Source of the DNA: Variovorax sp. PBL-E5
Lineage (GTDB): Bacteria; Pseudomonadota; Gammaproteobacteria; Burkholderiales; Burkholderiaceae_C
DNA: 64,000 nucleotides
Direction of reading: 5' to 3'
NCBI RefSeq assembly: GCF_901827185.1
Contig: NZ_LR594673.1
Span: forward strand, 124,001 to 188,000
Of the stretch, positions 24,009-33,331 are shown one piece after another; position 1 is the stretch's first letter; the number at the start of each line of letters is the position of its first letter. The notes under the pieces are model-generated. The model was not told the DNA's origin. It saw nothing but the letters and a program-made list of their open reading frames with translations, and made no database searches. The position numbers were made by a program, and so were the translations under genes.

Positions 24009-24812
24009 ATGACGAAGTTCGATCTGACCGGCCGCAGGGCCCTGGTCACGGGGGGCGCACGCGGCCTCGGCGAAGGCATGGCCCAGGCGCTGGCGGCAGC
24101 CGGTGCATCGGTGATGATCGGCGACGTGCTCACGTCGATCGGCCGCGACACGGCCGGCAAGCTCTCGGCCGGTGGCGCGAAAGCCGGCTTCGTGAAGCTC
24201 GACGTGACGCTGGAAGACGACTGGCTCGCCGCCGTCAAGGCCACCGTCGAGACGCTCGGCGGATTCGACATCCTGATCAACAACGCCGGCATCGAGGTCA
24301 CCGCGCTGGTGGCCGACATCGACCCCGCCACGCTGCGCAGCATGCTCGACGTGAACATCGTCGGCACGGCGCTCGGCCTGAAGCACGCATTCCGCGCCAT
24401 GCGCCCGGGCGGCAGCGCGGGCAAGGGCGGTGCGGTGGTCAACATCTCGTCGGTCGCGGCCACCATCGCCTTCCCCGCGATCGCCGGCTACTCGGCCACC
24501 AAGTCGGCCGTCGACCGCCTCACGCGCGTGGCCGCGATGGAGGCTGGCAAGCTCGGCTACGGCGTGCGCGTGAACTGCATCTACCCGGGGCTGGTGCCCA
24601 CCGAGATGGGCATGAAGCTGGCCGCCGACGTGGTCGCCGCCGGCCTGTTCCCGTCGCCCGAAGCGGCGGTCGGCGCGATCGTCGAGCAGACGCCCGCGGG
24701 CCGGCTCGGCGAGGTCGCCGACATGGCCGACGCGGTCGTGTTCCTGTGCTCGGACGCGGCGCGCTTCATCACCGGCGCGGGCCTGCCGGTGGACGGCGGC
24801 ATGGGCATGTGA
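24009..24812 (+). CDS. Short-chain dehydrogenase/reductase
   Basis: 267-residue classical SDR. NAD(P) loop TGGARGLGEG at residues 15-24, NNAG near 95, catalytic Ser in NISSVAA, and YSATK supplying the Tyr-Lys pair near 165. The C-terminal GAGLPVDGGMGM is standard. It oxidises or reduces a hydroxyl/keto group, probably of an acyl-CoA or its precursor given the following CoA ligase and thiolase. First gene of the TetR-controlled operon, with ATG 24009 after AGGAGA. Exact substrate unknown. Confidence 0.9.
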   Translation: MTKFDLTGRRALVTGGARGLGEGMAQALAAAGASVMIGDVLTSIGRDTAGKLSAGGAKAGFVKLDVTLEDDWLAAVKATVETLGGFDILINNAGIEVTALVADIDPATLRSMLDVNIVGTALGLKHAFRAMRPGGSAGKGGAVVNISSVAATIAFPAIAGYSATKSAVDRLTRVAAMEAGKLGYGVRVNCIYPGLVPTEMGMKLAADVVAAGLFPSPEAAVGAIVEQTPAGRLGEVADMADAVVFLCSDAARFITGAGLPVDGGMGM

Positions 24813-24852
24813 CAAGCGGCAGCACGCACCAACGAACAAGGACGAGACGATC

Positions 24853-25986
24853 ATGAGCAACACGAAGAAGCCCGTCGTGGTCTACGGCGCCTCCGGCTAC
24901 ACCGGCCGGCTGGTCTGCGAGTACCTGCGCGAGTACAACATTCCCTTCATCGCTGCGGGCCGCAGCGCGGACAAGCTGAATGCGGCGATGAAATCGAACG
25001 TCGCCGGCATCGAGACCGCGAGCTACGAAGTGATCGAGGTGCCGCACACCGTCGAAGCGCTGACCGAGCTGTTCCGCGGCGCGTCGGTGGTGCTGAACAC
25101 CGTCGGCCCGTTCGCCCGATTCGGGCCCGAAGTCGTTGCCGCCTGCCTGGCGTCCAAGTGCCACTACACCGACACCACCGGCGAGCAGGACTGGCTCATC
25201 ACGCTCGACGAGCAGTTCGGTGCCAAGTTCGCCGAAGCCGGCCTCTTGCTGTCGCCGGGCCTCGCGCAGATGTACACCACCGGCGAGATCGCCGCGCAGC
25301 TGTGCCTGGAGACGCCGGGCCTGGACACGCTGGACATCGCCGTGTTCTGGGGCGGCAGCCCGACCATCGCCTCGACGCAGACCATCCTCGTCAACGCGGC
25401 GACCTCGAAGGCCTTCTACCTCGAACAGAATCGCTACGTCGAATGGCAGCCCGATGCCGGCCTCTACAGCCTGTCGATCCCGGGCCAGCATGAAGCCGCA
25501 TTGGCGCTGCCGTGGGGTGGCACCTCGCACCCCGTGTGGTTCAAGAAGGATCCGCGCGTGGCCAACGTCAAGGTGCTGGGCGGTGTGTTCAACAAGCCGC
25601 TGATGCTGGGTGTGCCGCAGATCGTCGCCGCCGCGCTGAAGGCCACCGAAGGCATGAACCCCGACGACCGCTACGCCGCACTGGCGCAGACCGCGGCCGG
25701 CGTGATGAACACGATGCCGCCGCGCGAGAACCCGCGCATCAACAAGTCGGTGGATTCGGTGCATGCATCGGGCCCGCTGGCGCGCGCGCACTGCGTGATC
25801 TTCGGCAACTGCAATTACAAGCAGACCGGACTGCTGCAGGCCTTCGCCGCTGCGGCGCTGCTGCAGCAGGCGCCAAGACGCGTCGGCTTCGCCTCGGGTT
25901 GCCAGGCCTTCGGCCATCACGAGTTGCTGGGCGCGCTGCGCGGCTTCGGCCTGGTGCAGGCGCCGGTGCTGAGCGTGCACCACTGA
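24853..25986 (+). CDS. Saccharopine-dehydrogenase-like / trans-acting enoyl-reductase-like protein
   Basis: 377-residue protein with an N-terminal Rossmann motif VVVYGASGYTGRLVCEYL (residues 8-25), as in saccharopine-reductase-like and mycobacterial trans-acting enoyl reductase proteins. Further blocks include VVLNTVGPFARFG near 83 and CHYTDTTGEQDW near 107. It is unlikely to make lysine, since no partner genes are near. Forty bases after the SDR and 13 bases before the CoA ligase in the same operon, so it probably reduces an unsaturated or keto intermediate of that pathway. Specific reaction unknown. Confidence 0.8.
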   Translation: MSNTKKPVVVYGASGYTGRLVCEYLREYNIPFIAAGRSADKLNAAMKSNVAGIETASYEVIEVPHTVEALTELFRGASVVLNTVGPFARFGPEVVAACLASKCHYTDTTGEQDWLITLDEQFGAKFAEAGLLLSPGLAQMYTTGEIAAQLCLETPGLDTLDIAVFWGGSPTIASTQTILVNAATSKAFYLEQNRYVEWQPDAGLYSLSIPGQHEAALALPWGGTSHPVWFKKDPRVANVKVLGGVFNKPLMLGVPQIVAAALKATEGMNPDDRYAALAQTAAGVMNTMPPRENPRINKSVDSVHASGPLARAHCVIFGNCNYKQTGLLQAFAAAALLQQAPRRVGFASGCQAFGHHELLGALRGFGLVQAPVLSVHH

Positions 25987-25999
25987 CCGGAGCCCGCGC

Positions 26000-27550
26000 A
26001 TGCGCCTGATCGACTACCTCGACAAGGGAGCCATGCTCGGCGAGGACGCACCCTGCCTGACGATGGGCGCCACGGACCATTCGTACGGCGAGGTGCAGCG
26101 CATCAGCCACCGTGTCGCGCGCGCATTGCAGCGCGCGGGCATCGCGCCGGGCGACAAGGTGGCCGTGCTCTCGAGCAACGATGCGTTGGCCTTCGCCTGC
26201 GTATTCGGCATCTCGCGCGCGGGCGCGGTGTGGTGCCCGGTGAATCCGCGCAATGAAGCCTCCGAGAACCGCTTCGTGCTCGACGCGTTCGACTGCAGCT
26301 GCCTGATCTTCCACAGCGCCTATGCGCCGATGGTCGAGCAGATGCGCGCGAACCTGCCGAAGGTGCGGGTGTTCGTCTGCCTCGATGCGGTGCAGCCCTT
26401 CGCGCCGTCCTGGGCGCAATGGGTCGAGGGCGTGGGCGCCGCGCCGCTGGAGATCGCCACGGTCGACGATCTGGCGATGATCGCCGGCACCGGCGGCACC
26501 ACCGGCCAGCCCAAGGGCGTGATGCTGTCGGGCCGCAACCTGGAGACGATGTCGGCGCTGACCCTGATGGGCTATCCCTTCGACGGCCGCCCGGTCTATC
26601 TCGCGCTCGCGCCGCTGACGCATGCGGCCGGCGTGCTGTGCCTGCCGGTGATGGCGCTCGGCGGCCGCGTGGTGATCATGCCGAAGGCCGATCTGGGCGA
26701 GTTCCTTGCGCTCGTCGAACGGCACCGCGTCACCCACACCTTCCTGCCGCCGACGCTGATCTACATGCTGCTGCAGCACGAGAAGCTGGCGGCGACCCGG
26801 CTCGATTCGCTGCAATGCTTCTGGTATGGCGCGGCGCCGATCTCGGCCGCGCGGCTGGAGGAGGCGCTTTCGAAGATCGGCCCGGTGATGGCGCAACTCT
26901 TCGGCCAGACCGAGGCGCCGATGATGATTTCGACGATGGCGCCGAAGGAACACTTTCACGCCGACGGTTCGGTGGCGCGCGAGCGCCTCTCGTCGGCCGG
27001 CCGTCCGGGTCCGCTGGTGCAGGTCGCCGCGATGGATGGCGAAGGCCGGCTGCTGCCGGTCGGCGAGACCGGCGAGATCGTGATCCGCAGTTCGCTCGTG
27101 ATGAGCGGCTACTACAAGGACGCGAAAGCGACCGAGGAAGTCGGCCGCTTCGGCTGGCACCACACCGGCGACATCGGCCGGCTCGATGCCGACGGCTTCC
27201 TCTACATCGTCGATCGCGCCAAGGACATGATCATCACGGGCGGCTTCAACGTCTATTCGGTGGAGGTCGAGCAGGCGCTGATGCAGCACCCCGACGTGCA
27301 GGACAGCGCGGTCATCGGCCTGCCCGACGACAAGTGGGGCGAGAAGGTGGTCGCGGTGCTGCAACTGCATGCGGGCCGCAGCGTGCAGCCCGATGAGATC
27401 GTTGCCTTCGTGAAGGCGCGCATCGGCAGCGTCAAGGCGCCGAAGCGGGTGGAGATCTGGCCCGACCTGCCGCGCTCCAAGGTCGGCAAGGTGATGAAGA
27501 AGGACATTCGCGCCGAGATGCTGGCCCGGCAGGCCGGCCGGGCGCATTGA
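26000..27550 (+). CDS. Acyl-CoA ligase (AMP-binding, ANL superfamily)
   Basis: 516-residue adenylating enzyme that activates a carboxylic acid with ATP and CoA. P-loop GTGGTTGQPKGVM near residues 164-176, the A5-like FGQTEAPM block near 310, YYKDAKATEE and HHTGDIGRLD near 390, and the hinge KDMIITGGFNVYSVEVE. The C-terminal lysine lies in SKVGKVMKK. ATG 26000 has GGAG nine bases upstream. It likely primes the carboxylate handled by this operon for thiolytic cleavage by the SCP-x-type thiolase that follows after seven bases. Aromatic versus aliphatic substrate cannot be told. Confidence 0.9.
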   Translation: MRLIDYLDKGAMLGEDAPCLTMGATDHSYGEVQRISHRVARALQRAGIAPGDKVAVLSSNDALAFACVFGISRAGAVWCPVNPRNEASENRFVLDAFDCSCLIFHSAYAPMVEQMRANLPKVRVFVCLDAVQPFAPSWAQWVEGVGAAPLEIATVDDLAMIAGTGGTTGQPKGVMLSGRNLETMSALTLMGYPFDGRPVYLALAPLTHAAGVLCLPVMALGGRVVIMPKADLGEFLALVERHRVTHTFLPPTLIYMLLQHEKLAATRLDSLQCFWYGAAPISAARLEEALSKIGPVMAQLFGQTEAPMMISTMAPKEHFHADGSVARERLSSAGRPGPLVQVAAMDGEGRLLPVGETGEIVIRSSLVMSGYYKDAKATEEVGRFGWHHTGDIGRLDADGFLYIVDRAKDMIITGGFNVYSVEVEQALMQHPDVQDSAVIGLPDDKWGEKVVAVLQLHAGRSVQPDEIVAFVKARIGSVKAPKRVEIWPDLPRSKVGKVMKKDIRAEMLARQAGRAH

Positions 27551-27557
27551 GGAACCC

Positions 27558-28748
27558 ATGGCAAACAAGGACAAGGCATTCATTGCAGGCGTCGGGATGA
27601 TTCCCTTCGTGAAGCCCGGCGCCAACGAACCGTACCCCGCCATGGCCGCGAAGGCCGGCCAACTCGCGCTGGCCGACGCGGGCATCGGCTTCGACGCGAT
27701 CGAGCAGGCCTACGTCGGCTATGTCTACGGCGATTCGACCAGCGGCCAGAAGGCGGTCTACGCATTGGGCATGACCGGCATTCCGATCTTCAACGTCAAC
27801 AACAACTGCTCGACCGGCTCCACTGCGCTGTTCCTCGCGCGCCAGGCCATCGAGAGCGGCGCCGCGGACTGCGTGCTCGCGCTCGGCTTCGAGCAGATGA
27901 ACCCCGGCGCACTCGGCACGGTGTTCAACGACCGGCCGAGCCCGTTCGAGGATTTCGACCGCGAGGCCGCTGAACTGGTCGACATGCCCGAGCTGCCGCT
28001 CGCGCTGCGCTACTTCGGCGGCGCTGGCCAGAGCCACATGCGCAAGTACGGCACGCCGCTCGAAGCCTTTGCCAAGGTGCGCGCCAAGGCCAGCCGCCAT
28101 GCGGCGCGAAATCCACTCGCGCTGCTGCGAAAGGAACTCACGGTCGACGACGTGATGAACGCGCCGATGCTCTGGCCCGGCGTGCTCACGCGGCTGATGG
28201 CCTGCCCACCGACTTGCGGCGCCGCGGCTGCTGTGCTGGTGTCGAAAGCGTTCGCCGCGCGCCATGGACTGCGCGCCGGTGTCTTCATCGCGGCTCAATC
28301 GATGACCACCGACAAGCCCGATTCCTTCGACAGCCGCGACATGATGCAACTCGTCGGCTACGGGATGAGCCAGGCCGCGGCGCGCAGCGTCTACGCGCAG
28401 GCCGGCATCGGCCCGCAGGATCTCGACGTGGTCGAACTGCACGACTGCTTCGCGCAGAACGAGCTGATCACCTACGAGGCCCTCGGCCTGTGCGCGGAAG
28501 GCGAGGCCGCCGCATTCATCGACGCGGGCGACAACACTTATGGCGGCAAGGTCGTCACCAACCCGTCGGGCGGTCTGCTGTCGAAGGGCCATCCGCTCGG
28601 CGCCACCGGCCTCGCGCAGTGCTACGAGCTGACGCACCAGCTGCGCGGCACGGCCGAGCAGCGCCAGGTGCCGAACGCGCGCAACGCGCTGCAGCACAAC
28701 CTTGGGCTGGGCGGCGCCTGCGTCGTGACGCTGTACCAGGGCCGTTGA
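27558..28748 (+). CDS. Thiolase-fold protein, SCP-x/lipid-transfer type
   Basis: 396-residue thiolase superfamily member of the SCP-x/lipid-transfer group rather than the classical FadA group. The nucleophile candidate is C84 (NNNCSTGS). A HDCFAQNE block lies near 295, and the glycine-rich GGLLSKGHPLGATG near 340 contains the active-site His. Such proteins often cleave branched or side-chain 3-ketoacyl-CoAs, for example of sterols or aromatic compounds. Some members need a DUF35/OB partner, which is not seen here. Last gene of the TetR-controlled operon. Confidence 0.88.
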   Translation: MANKDKAFIAGVGMIPFVKPGANEPYPAMAAKAGQLALADAGIGFDAIEQAYVGYVYGDSTSGQKAVYALGMTGIPIFNVNNNCSTGSTALFLARQAIESGAADCVLALGFEQMNPGALGTVFNDRPSPFEDFDREAAELVDMPELPLALRYFGGAGQSHMRKYGTPLEAFAKVRAKASRHAARNPLALLRKELTVDDVMNAPMLWPGVLTRLMACPPTCGAAAAVLVSKAFAARHGLRAGVFIAAQSMTTDKPDSFDSRDMMQLVGYGMSQAAARSVYAQAGIGPQDLDVVELHDCFAQNELITYEALGLCAEGEAAAFIDAGDNTYGGKVVTNPSGGLLSKGHPLGATGLAQCYELTHQLRGTAEQRQVPNARNALQHNLGLGGACVVTLYQGR

Positions 28749-28757
28749 AGAAGCTGC

Positions 28758-28773
28758 GGGCGGCGCGCCGCCC
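28758..28773. terminator. Perfect GC palindrome between convergent thiolase genes
   Basis: GGGCGGCGCGCCGCCC is a perfect 16-base palindrome in the 29-base gap between two convergent genes. It can fold as a six-pair stem with a CGCG loop in RNA from either strand. There is no T tract, so it is a candidate bidirectional terminator or transcription roadblock rather than a textbook intrinsic one. Confidence 0.45.
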
Positions 28774-28777
28774 GGAG

Positions 28778-29962
28778 TCAGACGCGCTCGAAGATCGCGG
28801 CGATGCCCTGGCCGCCGCCAATGCACATCGTGACCAGCGCGTAGCGCCCGCCGGTGCGGTGCAGCTCGGCGATCGCCTTGGTCGTGATGATCGCGCCGGT
28901 CGCGCCCACCGGGTGACCGAGCGAGATGCCCGAGCCGTTGGGGTTCACCTTGGCCGGATCGAAGCCCAGTTCCTGGATGACCGCGCAGGCCTGCGCGGCA
29001 AAGGCCTCGTTCGACTCGATGACGTCCAGATCGCCGACCTTCAGGCCGGTGCGCTCCAGCACCTTGCGCGTGGCCGGCACCGGGCCGATGCCCATGTACG
29101 CCGGCTCGACGCCCGCATGCGCGTAGCCCACGAGACGCGCCAGCGGCTTGAGCCCGAGCGCTTTCACGCGCGCGCCCTCGGCCAGCACCACGGCGGCCGC
29201 GCCGTCGTTGATGCCCGAGGCATTGCCGGCGGTGACCAGGCCGTCCTTCTTGAACGCGGGCTTCATCTTCGCGAGCGTCTCGACCGTGGTGTCGGCGCGC
29301 ACGTGCTCGTCGGTGTCGAACACGACGACGCCCTTGCGCGTCTTCACCTCGACCGGGACGATCTGTGCCTTGAAGCGGCCGGCGGCGATGGCGGCCGCGG
29401 CGCGCTGGTGGCTCGTGGCCGCGAGCGCGTCCTGCTGGTCGCGCGTGATGCCGTAGCGTGCCGCGACGTTCTCCGCCGTGATGCCCATGTGCATCTTCTC
29501 CCACGGGTCGTGCAGGATGCCGAGCATGTAGTCGACCAGCACCGCGTCGCCCATGCGCGCGCCATAGCGTGCCGAGGTATCGAAGTAGGGGCCGCGGCTC
29601 ATCGATTCGGAGCCGCCGCCGATGGCGATGTCGCAGTCGCCGAGCGCAATCGCCTGCGCGGCCGACACGATCGCCTGCAGGCCCGAGCCGCACAGGCGGT
29701 TGACGTTGAAGGCCGGCGTCTCGATCGGGCAGCCGGCATCGATCGCGGCGACGCGGCTGAGGTAGGCGTCCTTGACGTCGGTCGGGATCACGTTGCCCAT
29801 CACCACGTGGCCGATCGCATCCGGCGCGACGCCGCTGCGTTCGATGGCGGCCTTGACGGCGGTGGTGGCCAGCTGTGTGTTGGGCACGTCCTTGAGCGCG
29901 CCGCCGAAGGTGCCGATGGCGGTGCGGGCGGTGCCGACCACGAAGATGTCGCGTGAGGTCAT
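28778..29962 (-). CDS. Acetyl-CoA acetyltransferase (thiolase)
   Basis: 394-residue classical thiolase, normal length. Acyl-carrier cysteine C91 ([12 protein letters not shown]), a His in [10 protein letters not shown] near 350 and a second Cys in TMCIGGGQG near 380 form the complete catalytic set. ATG 29962 has AAGGA upstream. It releases acetyl-CoA from a 3-ketoacyl-CoA in the degradation route encoded by the upstream acyl-CoA dehydrogenase, AcuI-like reductase and Bug receptor genes, of which it is the last. A biosynthetic PhaA-like role is the alternative. Confidence 0.92.
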   Translation of the reverse strand: MTSRDIFVVGTARTAIGTFGGALKDVPNTQLATTAVKAAIERSGVAPDAIGHVVMGNVIPTDVKDAYLSRVAAIDAGCPIETPAFNVNRLCGSGLQAIVSAAQAIALGDCDIAIGGGSESMSRGPYFDTSARYGARMGDAVLVDYMLGILHDPWEKMHMGITAENVAARYGITRDQQDALAATSHQRAAAAIAAGRFKAQIVPVEVKTRKGVVVFDTDEHVRADTTVETLAKMKPAFKKDGLVTAGNASGINDGAAAVVLAEGARVKALGLKPLARLVGYAHAGVEPAYMGIGPVPATRKVLERTGLKVGDLDVIESNEAFAAQACAVIQELGFDPAKVNPNGSGISLGHPVGATGAIITTKAIAELHRTGGRYALVTMCIGGGQGIAAIFERV

Positions 29963-30012
29963 GGGGAGTCCTTTCAACGCGGGAATTTTAACGGGCCCCA
30001 TCCGGTGCCAGC

Positions 30013-30999
30013 TCAGCGGCGCATGTCGATGACGGTGCGTCCGCGAAGCCGGCCCTCCAGCATGCGGTCCAGGTGCTCGGGCAACTCGTTCATGCCGATG
30101 ACGCCGGCAATCTCGGCCAGACGGGCAGGGCGGTATTCGCTGGCGATCTTGTTCCAGACTTCCTCGCGCAGCGGCATCGGCGAGTTGGCATTGACACCCA
30201 GCAGCCGGATGCCGCGAAGGATGAAAGGAAGCACCGTCGTGGCCAGTTCGGCGCCGCCGGCGTTGCCGAAGGCGGCGATCACGCCACCCGGCTGCATCGT
30301 GCGGGTCAGCCAGGCCAGCGTGGCGCCTCCCACGGAATCCACGGCGCCGGCCCACCGGGCCTTTTCCAGCGGCTTGGGCTTGTCCTCCGGCGCAACGCGA
30401 CCGATGACTTCGCTGGCGCCCAGGCTCTCGAGATACGGCGCCTCGGCGATCTTGCCGCTCATCGCGGTCACCTGATAGCCGCGCCGCGCCAGCATGTCGA
30501 TCGCCACGCTGGCCACGCCGCCCGTCGCGCCGTCGACCAGCACCGGACCTTGCCCGGGTGCGAGCCCGTTGAGCTCCATCAGGTGCAGCGACAGACCCGC
30601 GGTGTAGCCGGCTGCGCCCAGCGCGGCGGCATCGAAGAGACTCAGTCCGTCGGGGATGCGCATCACCCAGTCGCCCGGCACCCGGGCGACCTGCGAATGA
30701 CCGCCGTCATGGTCGACGCCGATGCCGAAGCCATGGACGACGACTTCGTCGCCGGCCCTGAAGCGCGGATCGGCCGATTCGCGCACGGTGCCCGCCAGAT
30801 CGATGCCGCCGATCCGGGGCCACGCGCGGATGATGGCGTTGAGGCCTTTCGAGGCGAGGGCATCCTTGTAGTTGATGCTGGAGAAGGCGACGTCGATGAC
30901 GACATTGCCGGGGCTGAGATCGTCGACGGACAGCTCGGCAAACTGGCGAATCGGTGCGCTGTCACCCGCCAGCAGGCGAAAGGCTTTGAACGTGTGCAT
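30013..30999 (-). CDS. Acrylyl-CoA reductase-like MDR oxidoreductase (AcuI/YhdH family)
   Basis: 328-residue zinc-less medium-chain dehydrogenase/reductase of the AcuI/YhdH group. NADPH-binding [20 protein letters not shown] near 150-170, and the family-specific [11 protein letters not shown] near 42. AcuI reduces acryloyl-CoA to propionyl-CoA with NADPH. ATG 30999 is four bases after the stop of the Bug receptor gene. In this operon it may detoxify an acrylyl-type intermediate or reduce an enoyl-CoA. Only the family, not the substrate, is certain. Confidence 0.87.
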   Translation of the reverse strand: MHTFKAFRLLAGDSAPIRQFAELSVDDLSPGNVVIDVAFSSINYKDALASKGLNAIIRAWPRIGGIDLAGTVRESADPRFRAGDEVVVHGFGIGVDHDGGHSQVARVPGDWVMRIPDGLSLFDAAALGAAGYTAGLSLHLMELNGLAPGQGPVLVDGATGGVASVAIDMLARRGYQVTAMSGKIAEAPYLESLGASEVIGRVAPEDKPKPLEKARWAGAVDSVGGATLAWLTRTMQPGGVIAAFGNAGGAELATTVLPFILRGIRLLGVNANSPMPLREEVWNKIASEYRPARLAEIAGVIGMNELPEHLDRMLEGRLRGRTVIDMRR

Positions 31000-31003
31000 G
31001 GAC

Positions 31004-31972
31004 TCATTCCGGCTTGATGCCCGCGCTCGTGACGACCTGGGTCCACTTCGCGGTTTCTTGCCGGATGTGTGCAGCGAATTCCGCCGGTGTGCTGCCGACC
31101 GGTTCGATGCCTTGCTGCAGCAGGACCTCGCGGATCTTCGGGGTCTGCAACACCTTCTGGATCTCCTTGTTGAGCCGTTCGACGACGGGCGCGGGCGTGC
31201 CGTGCGGCGCGAGGATGCCCCACCACGAATAGGCCTCCATGGGGTAGCCCAGTTCCTTGAGGGTCGGCGTGTTGGGCAGCAGGCTGGAGCGTGCCGGCAT
31301 CGCAATGGCCAGCGGGACCACTGCGCCCGACTTGACGTGCGCCTGCATCGGGGGCAGGTTGTCGAAGCTCACCGGCACCTGCCCGCCGATCACCGCGGTC
31401 GCGGCCTCGGCACTGCCCTTGTACGGGATGTGTTCCAGATGGCTTTTCGACTCGGCCTTGAACAGCTCGCCGGCCAGGTGGGGAATGCTGCCGTTGCCTG
31501 CCGTTGCATAGGACAGGCCGCCCGCCGTGCTCTTCGACTGCGCGATCAGATCGGCGATGCTCTTGACGGAAGACTTCGCGTTGGCAAAGACATAGACGGG
31601 CACCCTGGTCACCAGCGACACCGGCGCCAGATCCTGCTGCGCGTTGTAGGGCAGCCTGGCGAACAGCGGGACGTTGGTCGCCAGATTGGCGGTTCCCATC
31701 AGTAGGGTGTAGCCGTCGGGCGCTGCCTTCGCGACGTAGGCGGTGCCTGCCTGCGTCGATGCGCCCGGTTTGTTTTCGACGATCACCGGCTGGCCGAGCA
31801 GCTCGCCGAGCTTTTGACTCATGGCGCGCGCCGCCGTATCGGTACCGCCGCCGGCGGCGTAGGGCACGATCACCTTGATCGGCCTCGACGGATAGGCTGG
31901 TTGCGCCACCACGGCCTGGGTGGCCAGCAGCGTCAACGTCCCGAGGAGGGTCAGCAGATTTCTTGGTTGCAT
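31004..31972 (-). CDS. Bug/TctC-family periplasmic solute receptor
   Basis: 322-residue tripartite tricarboxylate receptor. Signal peptide at residues 1-23 (cleavage after VVA), then YPSRPIKVIVPYAAGGGTDTAARA, the hallmark of the family, and later GASTQAGTAYVAKAAPDGYTL. These proteins bind carboxylates in the periplasm. No TctA/TctB membrane genes accompany it, as is usual for orphan Bug proteins of Burkholderiales, so it may act as a sensor or share a distant transporter. It lies between acyl-CoA dehydrogenase and AcuI genes, suggesting that its ligand is the acid they degrade. Confidence 0.92.
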   Translation of the reverse strand: MQPRNLLTLLGTLTLLATQAVVAQPAYPSRPIKVIVPYAAGGGTDTAARAMSQKLGELLGQPVIVENKPGASTQAGTAYVAKAAPDGYTLLMGTANLATNVPLFARLPYNAQQDLAPVSLVTRVPVYVFANAKSSVKSIADLIAQSKSTAGGLSYATAGNGSIPHLAGELFKAESKSHLEHIPYKGSAEAATAVIGGQVPVSFDNLPPMQAHVKSGAVVPLAIAMPARSSLLPNTPTLKELGYPMEAYSWWGILAPHGTPAPVVERLNKEIQKVLQTPKIREVLLQQGIEPVGSTPAEFAAHIRQETAKWTQVVTSAGIKPE

Positions 31973-31996
31973 GGCGATGTCTCCGTTTCTTTCGAG

Positions 31997-33163
31997 TCAG
32001 CTCTTGATGTCGTATCCCGCCTGGCCGAAGGTGCGCCTGGCGATGTTGATCTGATGGATCTGGCTGGTGCCTTCGTAGAGCCTGAACAGCCGCACGTCGC
32101 GGTAGAAGCGCTCGATGCTGTTGTCCGCGATGAAGCCGTAGCCGCCGAGCATTTGCACGCATCGGTCCGCCACGCGGCCGCACATCTCGGACGCGAAGTA
32201 CTTGCAGATGGACGCTTCCATCGTGACGTCGATGCCTTCGTCGCGCTTGCGCGCGGTCTCGAGCACCAGCGCACGCGCGGCGTGAATCTCGGTCTGGCAG
32301 TCCGCGATCATGGCCTGCACCAGCTGGAAGGCGCCCACGGGCTGACCGAACTGCGTGCGGTTCGCGGTGTGCTGCACGATGTCGTCCAGCATGCGGATGG
32401 CCGGGCCGATGCACAGCGCCGCGAGATGAATGCGCTGCTTGTTGAGCACCTTCATGGCGATCTTGAATCCCCGGCCTTCTTCGCCGCCGATGAGGTTCGC
32501 CGAGGGTACGCGGCAGTTGTCGAAGTGCACCTCCGACACCGGCGAGCCGGCCTGTCCCATCTTGGCGTAAGGCGTGCCGGTGCTCAGGCCCGGCGTATCG
32601 CGTTCAACCAGGAATGCGGAGACGCCGGCCGCGCCCGGATTGGCCGGGTCGGTGCGGGCCATCACGGTGAACAGGCCGGCGATGGGTGCGTTCGTGATGA
32701 AGCATTTGCTGCCATTGAGCACATAGCTGTCGCCGCTGCGGACGGCTGTCGTTTTGAGTGCTGCCGCATCCGAGCCCGCTTCGGGTTCGGTGAGCGCAAA
32801 GCAACCGGTGAGGCGGCCGCTCGCCATGTCGGGCAGGTAGCGCTGCTTCTGCGCATCGGAGCCTTCGATCACCAAGGCTTCCGAACCGATGCCGGTGTTG
32901 GTGCCGATACGGGCGCGAAAGGCCACCGAGCATTGGGACAATTCGATCGCCGCGAGCACCAGCTCCTCGGTGGTCATGCCGGCGCCGCCGTAGGCTTCCG
33001 GAATCGAGTAGCCGAACAGGCCGCCTGCAGCCATCTCGGCCACCACGTCGGCCGGCACTTCGTCGAGGCGGGCCACCTCGGCCTCGCGGGGTACCAGACG
33101 GTTGCGAACGAAGTCGCGCAGCTTGCCGAGAAATATCTCGAAGCCCTGAGGATCTCGAATCAC
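31997..33163 (-). CDS. Acyl-CoA dehydrogenase
   Basis: 388-residue FAD enzyme introducing a 2,3-double bond in an acyl-CoA and passing electrons to ETF. Seen are FALTEPEAGSDAAALKT near 125, CFITNAPIAG near 155, and the C-terminal LYEGTSQIHQINIARRTF with the catalytic Glu in the YEGT position. GTG 33163 has GGAG six bases upstream and gives the normal length; upstream frames reach into the intergenic region. First gene of the operon leading to the thiolase at 28778. etfBA at 41-43 kb could be its electron acceptor. Confidence 0.9.
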   Translation of the reverse strand: MIRDPQGFEIFLGKLRDFVRNRLVPREAEVARLDEVPADVVAEMAAGGLFGYSIPEAYGGAGMTTEELVLAAIELSQCSVAFRARIGTNTGIGSEALVIEGSDAQKQRYLPDMASGRLTGCFALTEPEAGSDAAALKTTAVRSGDSYVLNGSKCFITNAPIAGLFTVMARTDPANPGAAGVSAFLVERDTPGLSTGTPYAKMGQAGSPVSEVHFDNCRVPSANLIGGEEGRGFKIAMKVLNKQRIHLAALCIGPAIRMLDDIVQHTANRTQFGQPVGAFQLVQAMIADCQTEIHAARALVLETARKRDEGIDVTMEASICKYFASEMCGRVADRCVQMLGGYGFIADNSIERFYRDVRLFRLYEGTSQIHQINIARRTFGQAGYDIKS

Positions 33164-33226
33164 TTTGTCTCCTGCTTGCTCTTCCGCGCCGAGCGCACGG
33201 GTTGGAAGAACTATAAGGAGGAACCG

Positions 33227-33236
33227 TCGATATCGA
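33227..33236. promoter_or_regulatory. Small palindrome in acyl-CoA dehydrogenase/iclR divergent region
   Basis: TCGATATCGA is a perfect 10-base palindrome in the 168-base gap between the acyl-CoA dehydrogenase gene and the divergent first IclR gene. It could be an IclR operator. Evidence is limited to symmetry and position. Confidence 0.3.
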
Positions 33237-33331
33237 GGCTTGTGTTTCGCTATATTAAACTCCAAGCGAACCCGTTGATCCGATAATCCAGGCGGCAACT
33301 TGCTGCTGTTCCGTGTCCCGATCAACTGCGC

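Noticed and set aside
28214..29956. 580-codon plus-strand frame crossing the two thiolase genes
   Set aside because: Both thiolases have complete active-site motifs in their own frames, and the long frame shows only Arg/Ala/Gly-rich shadow composition.
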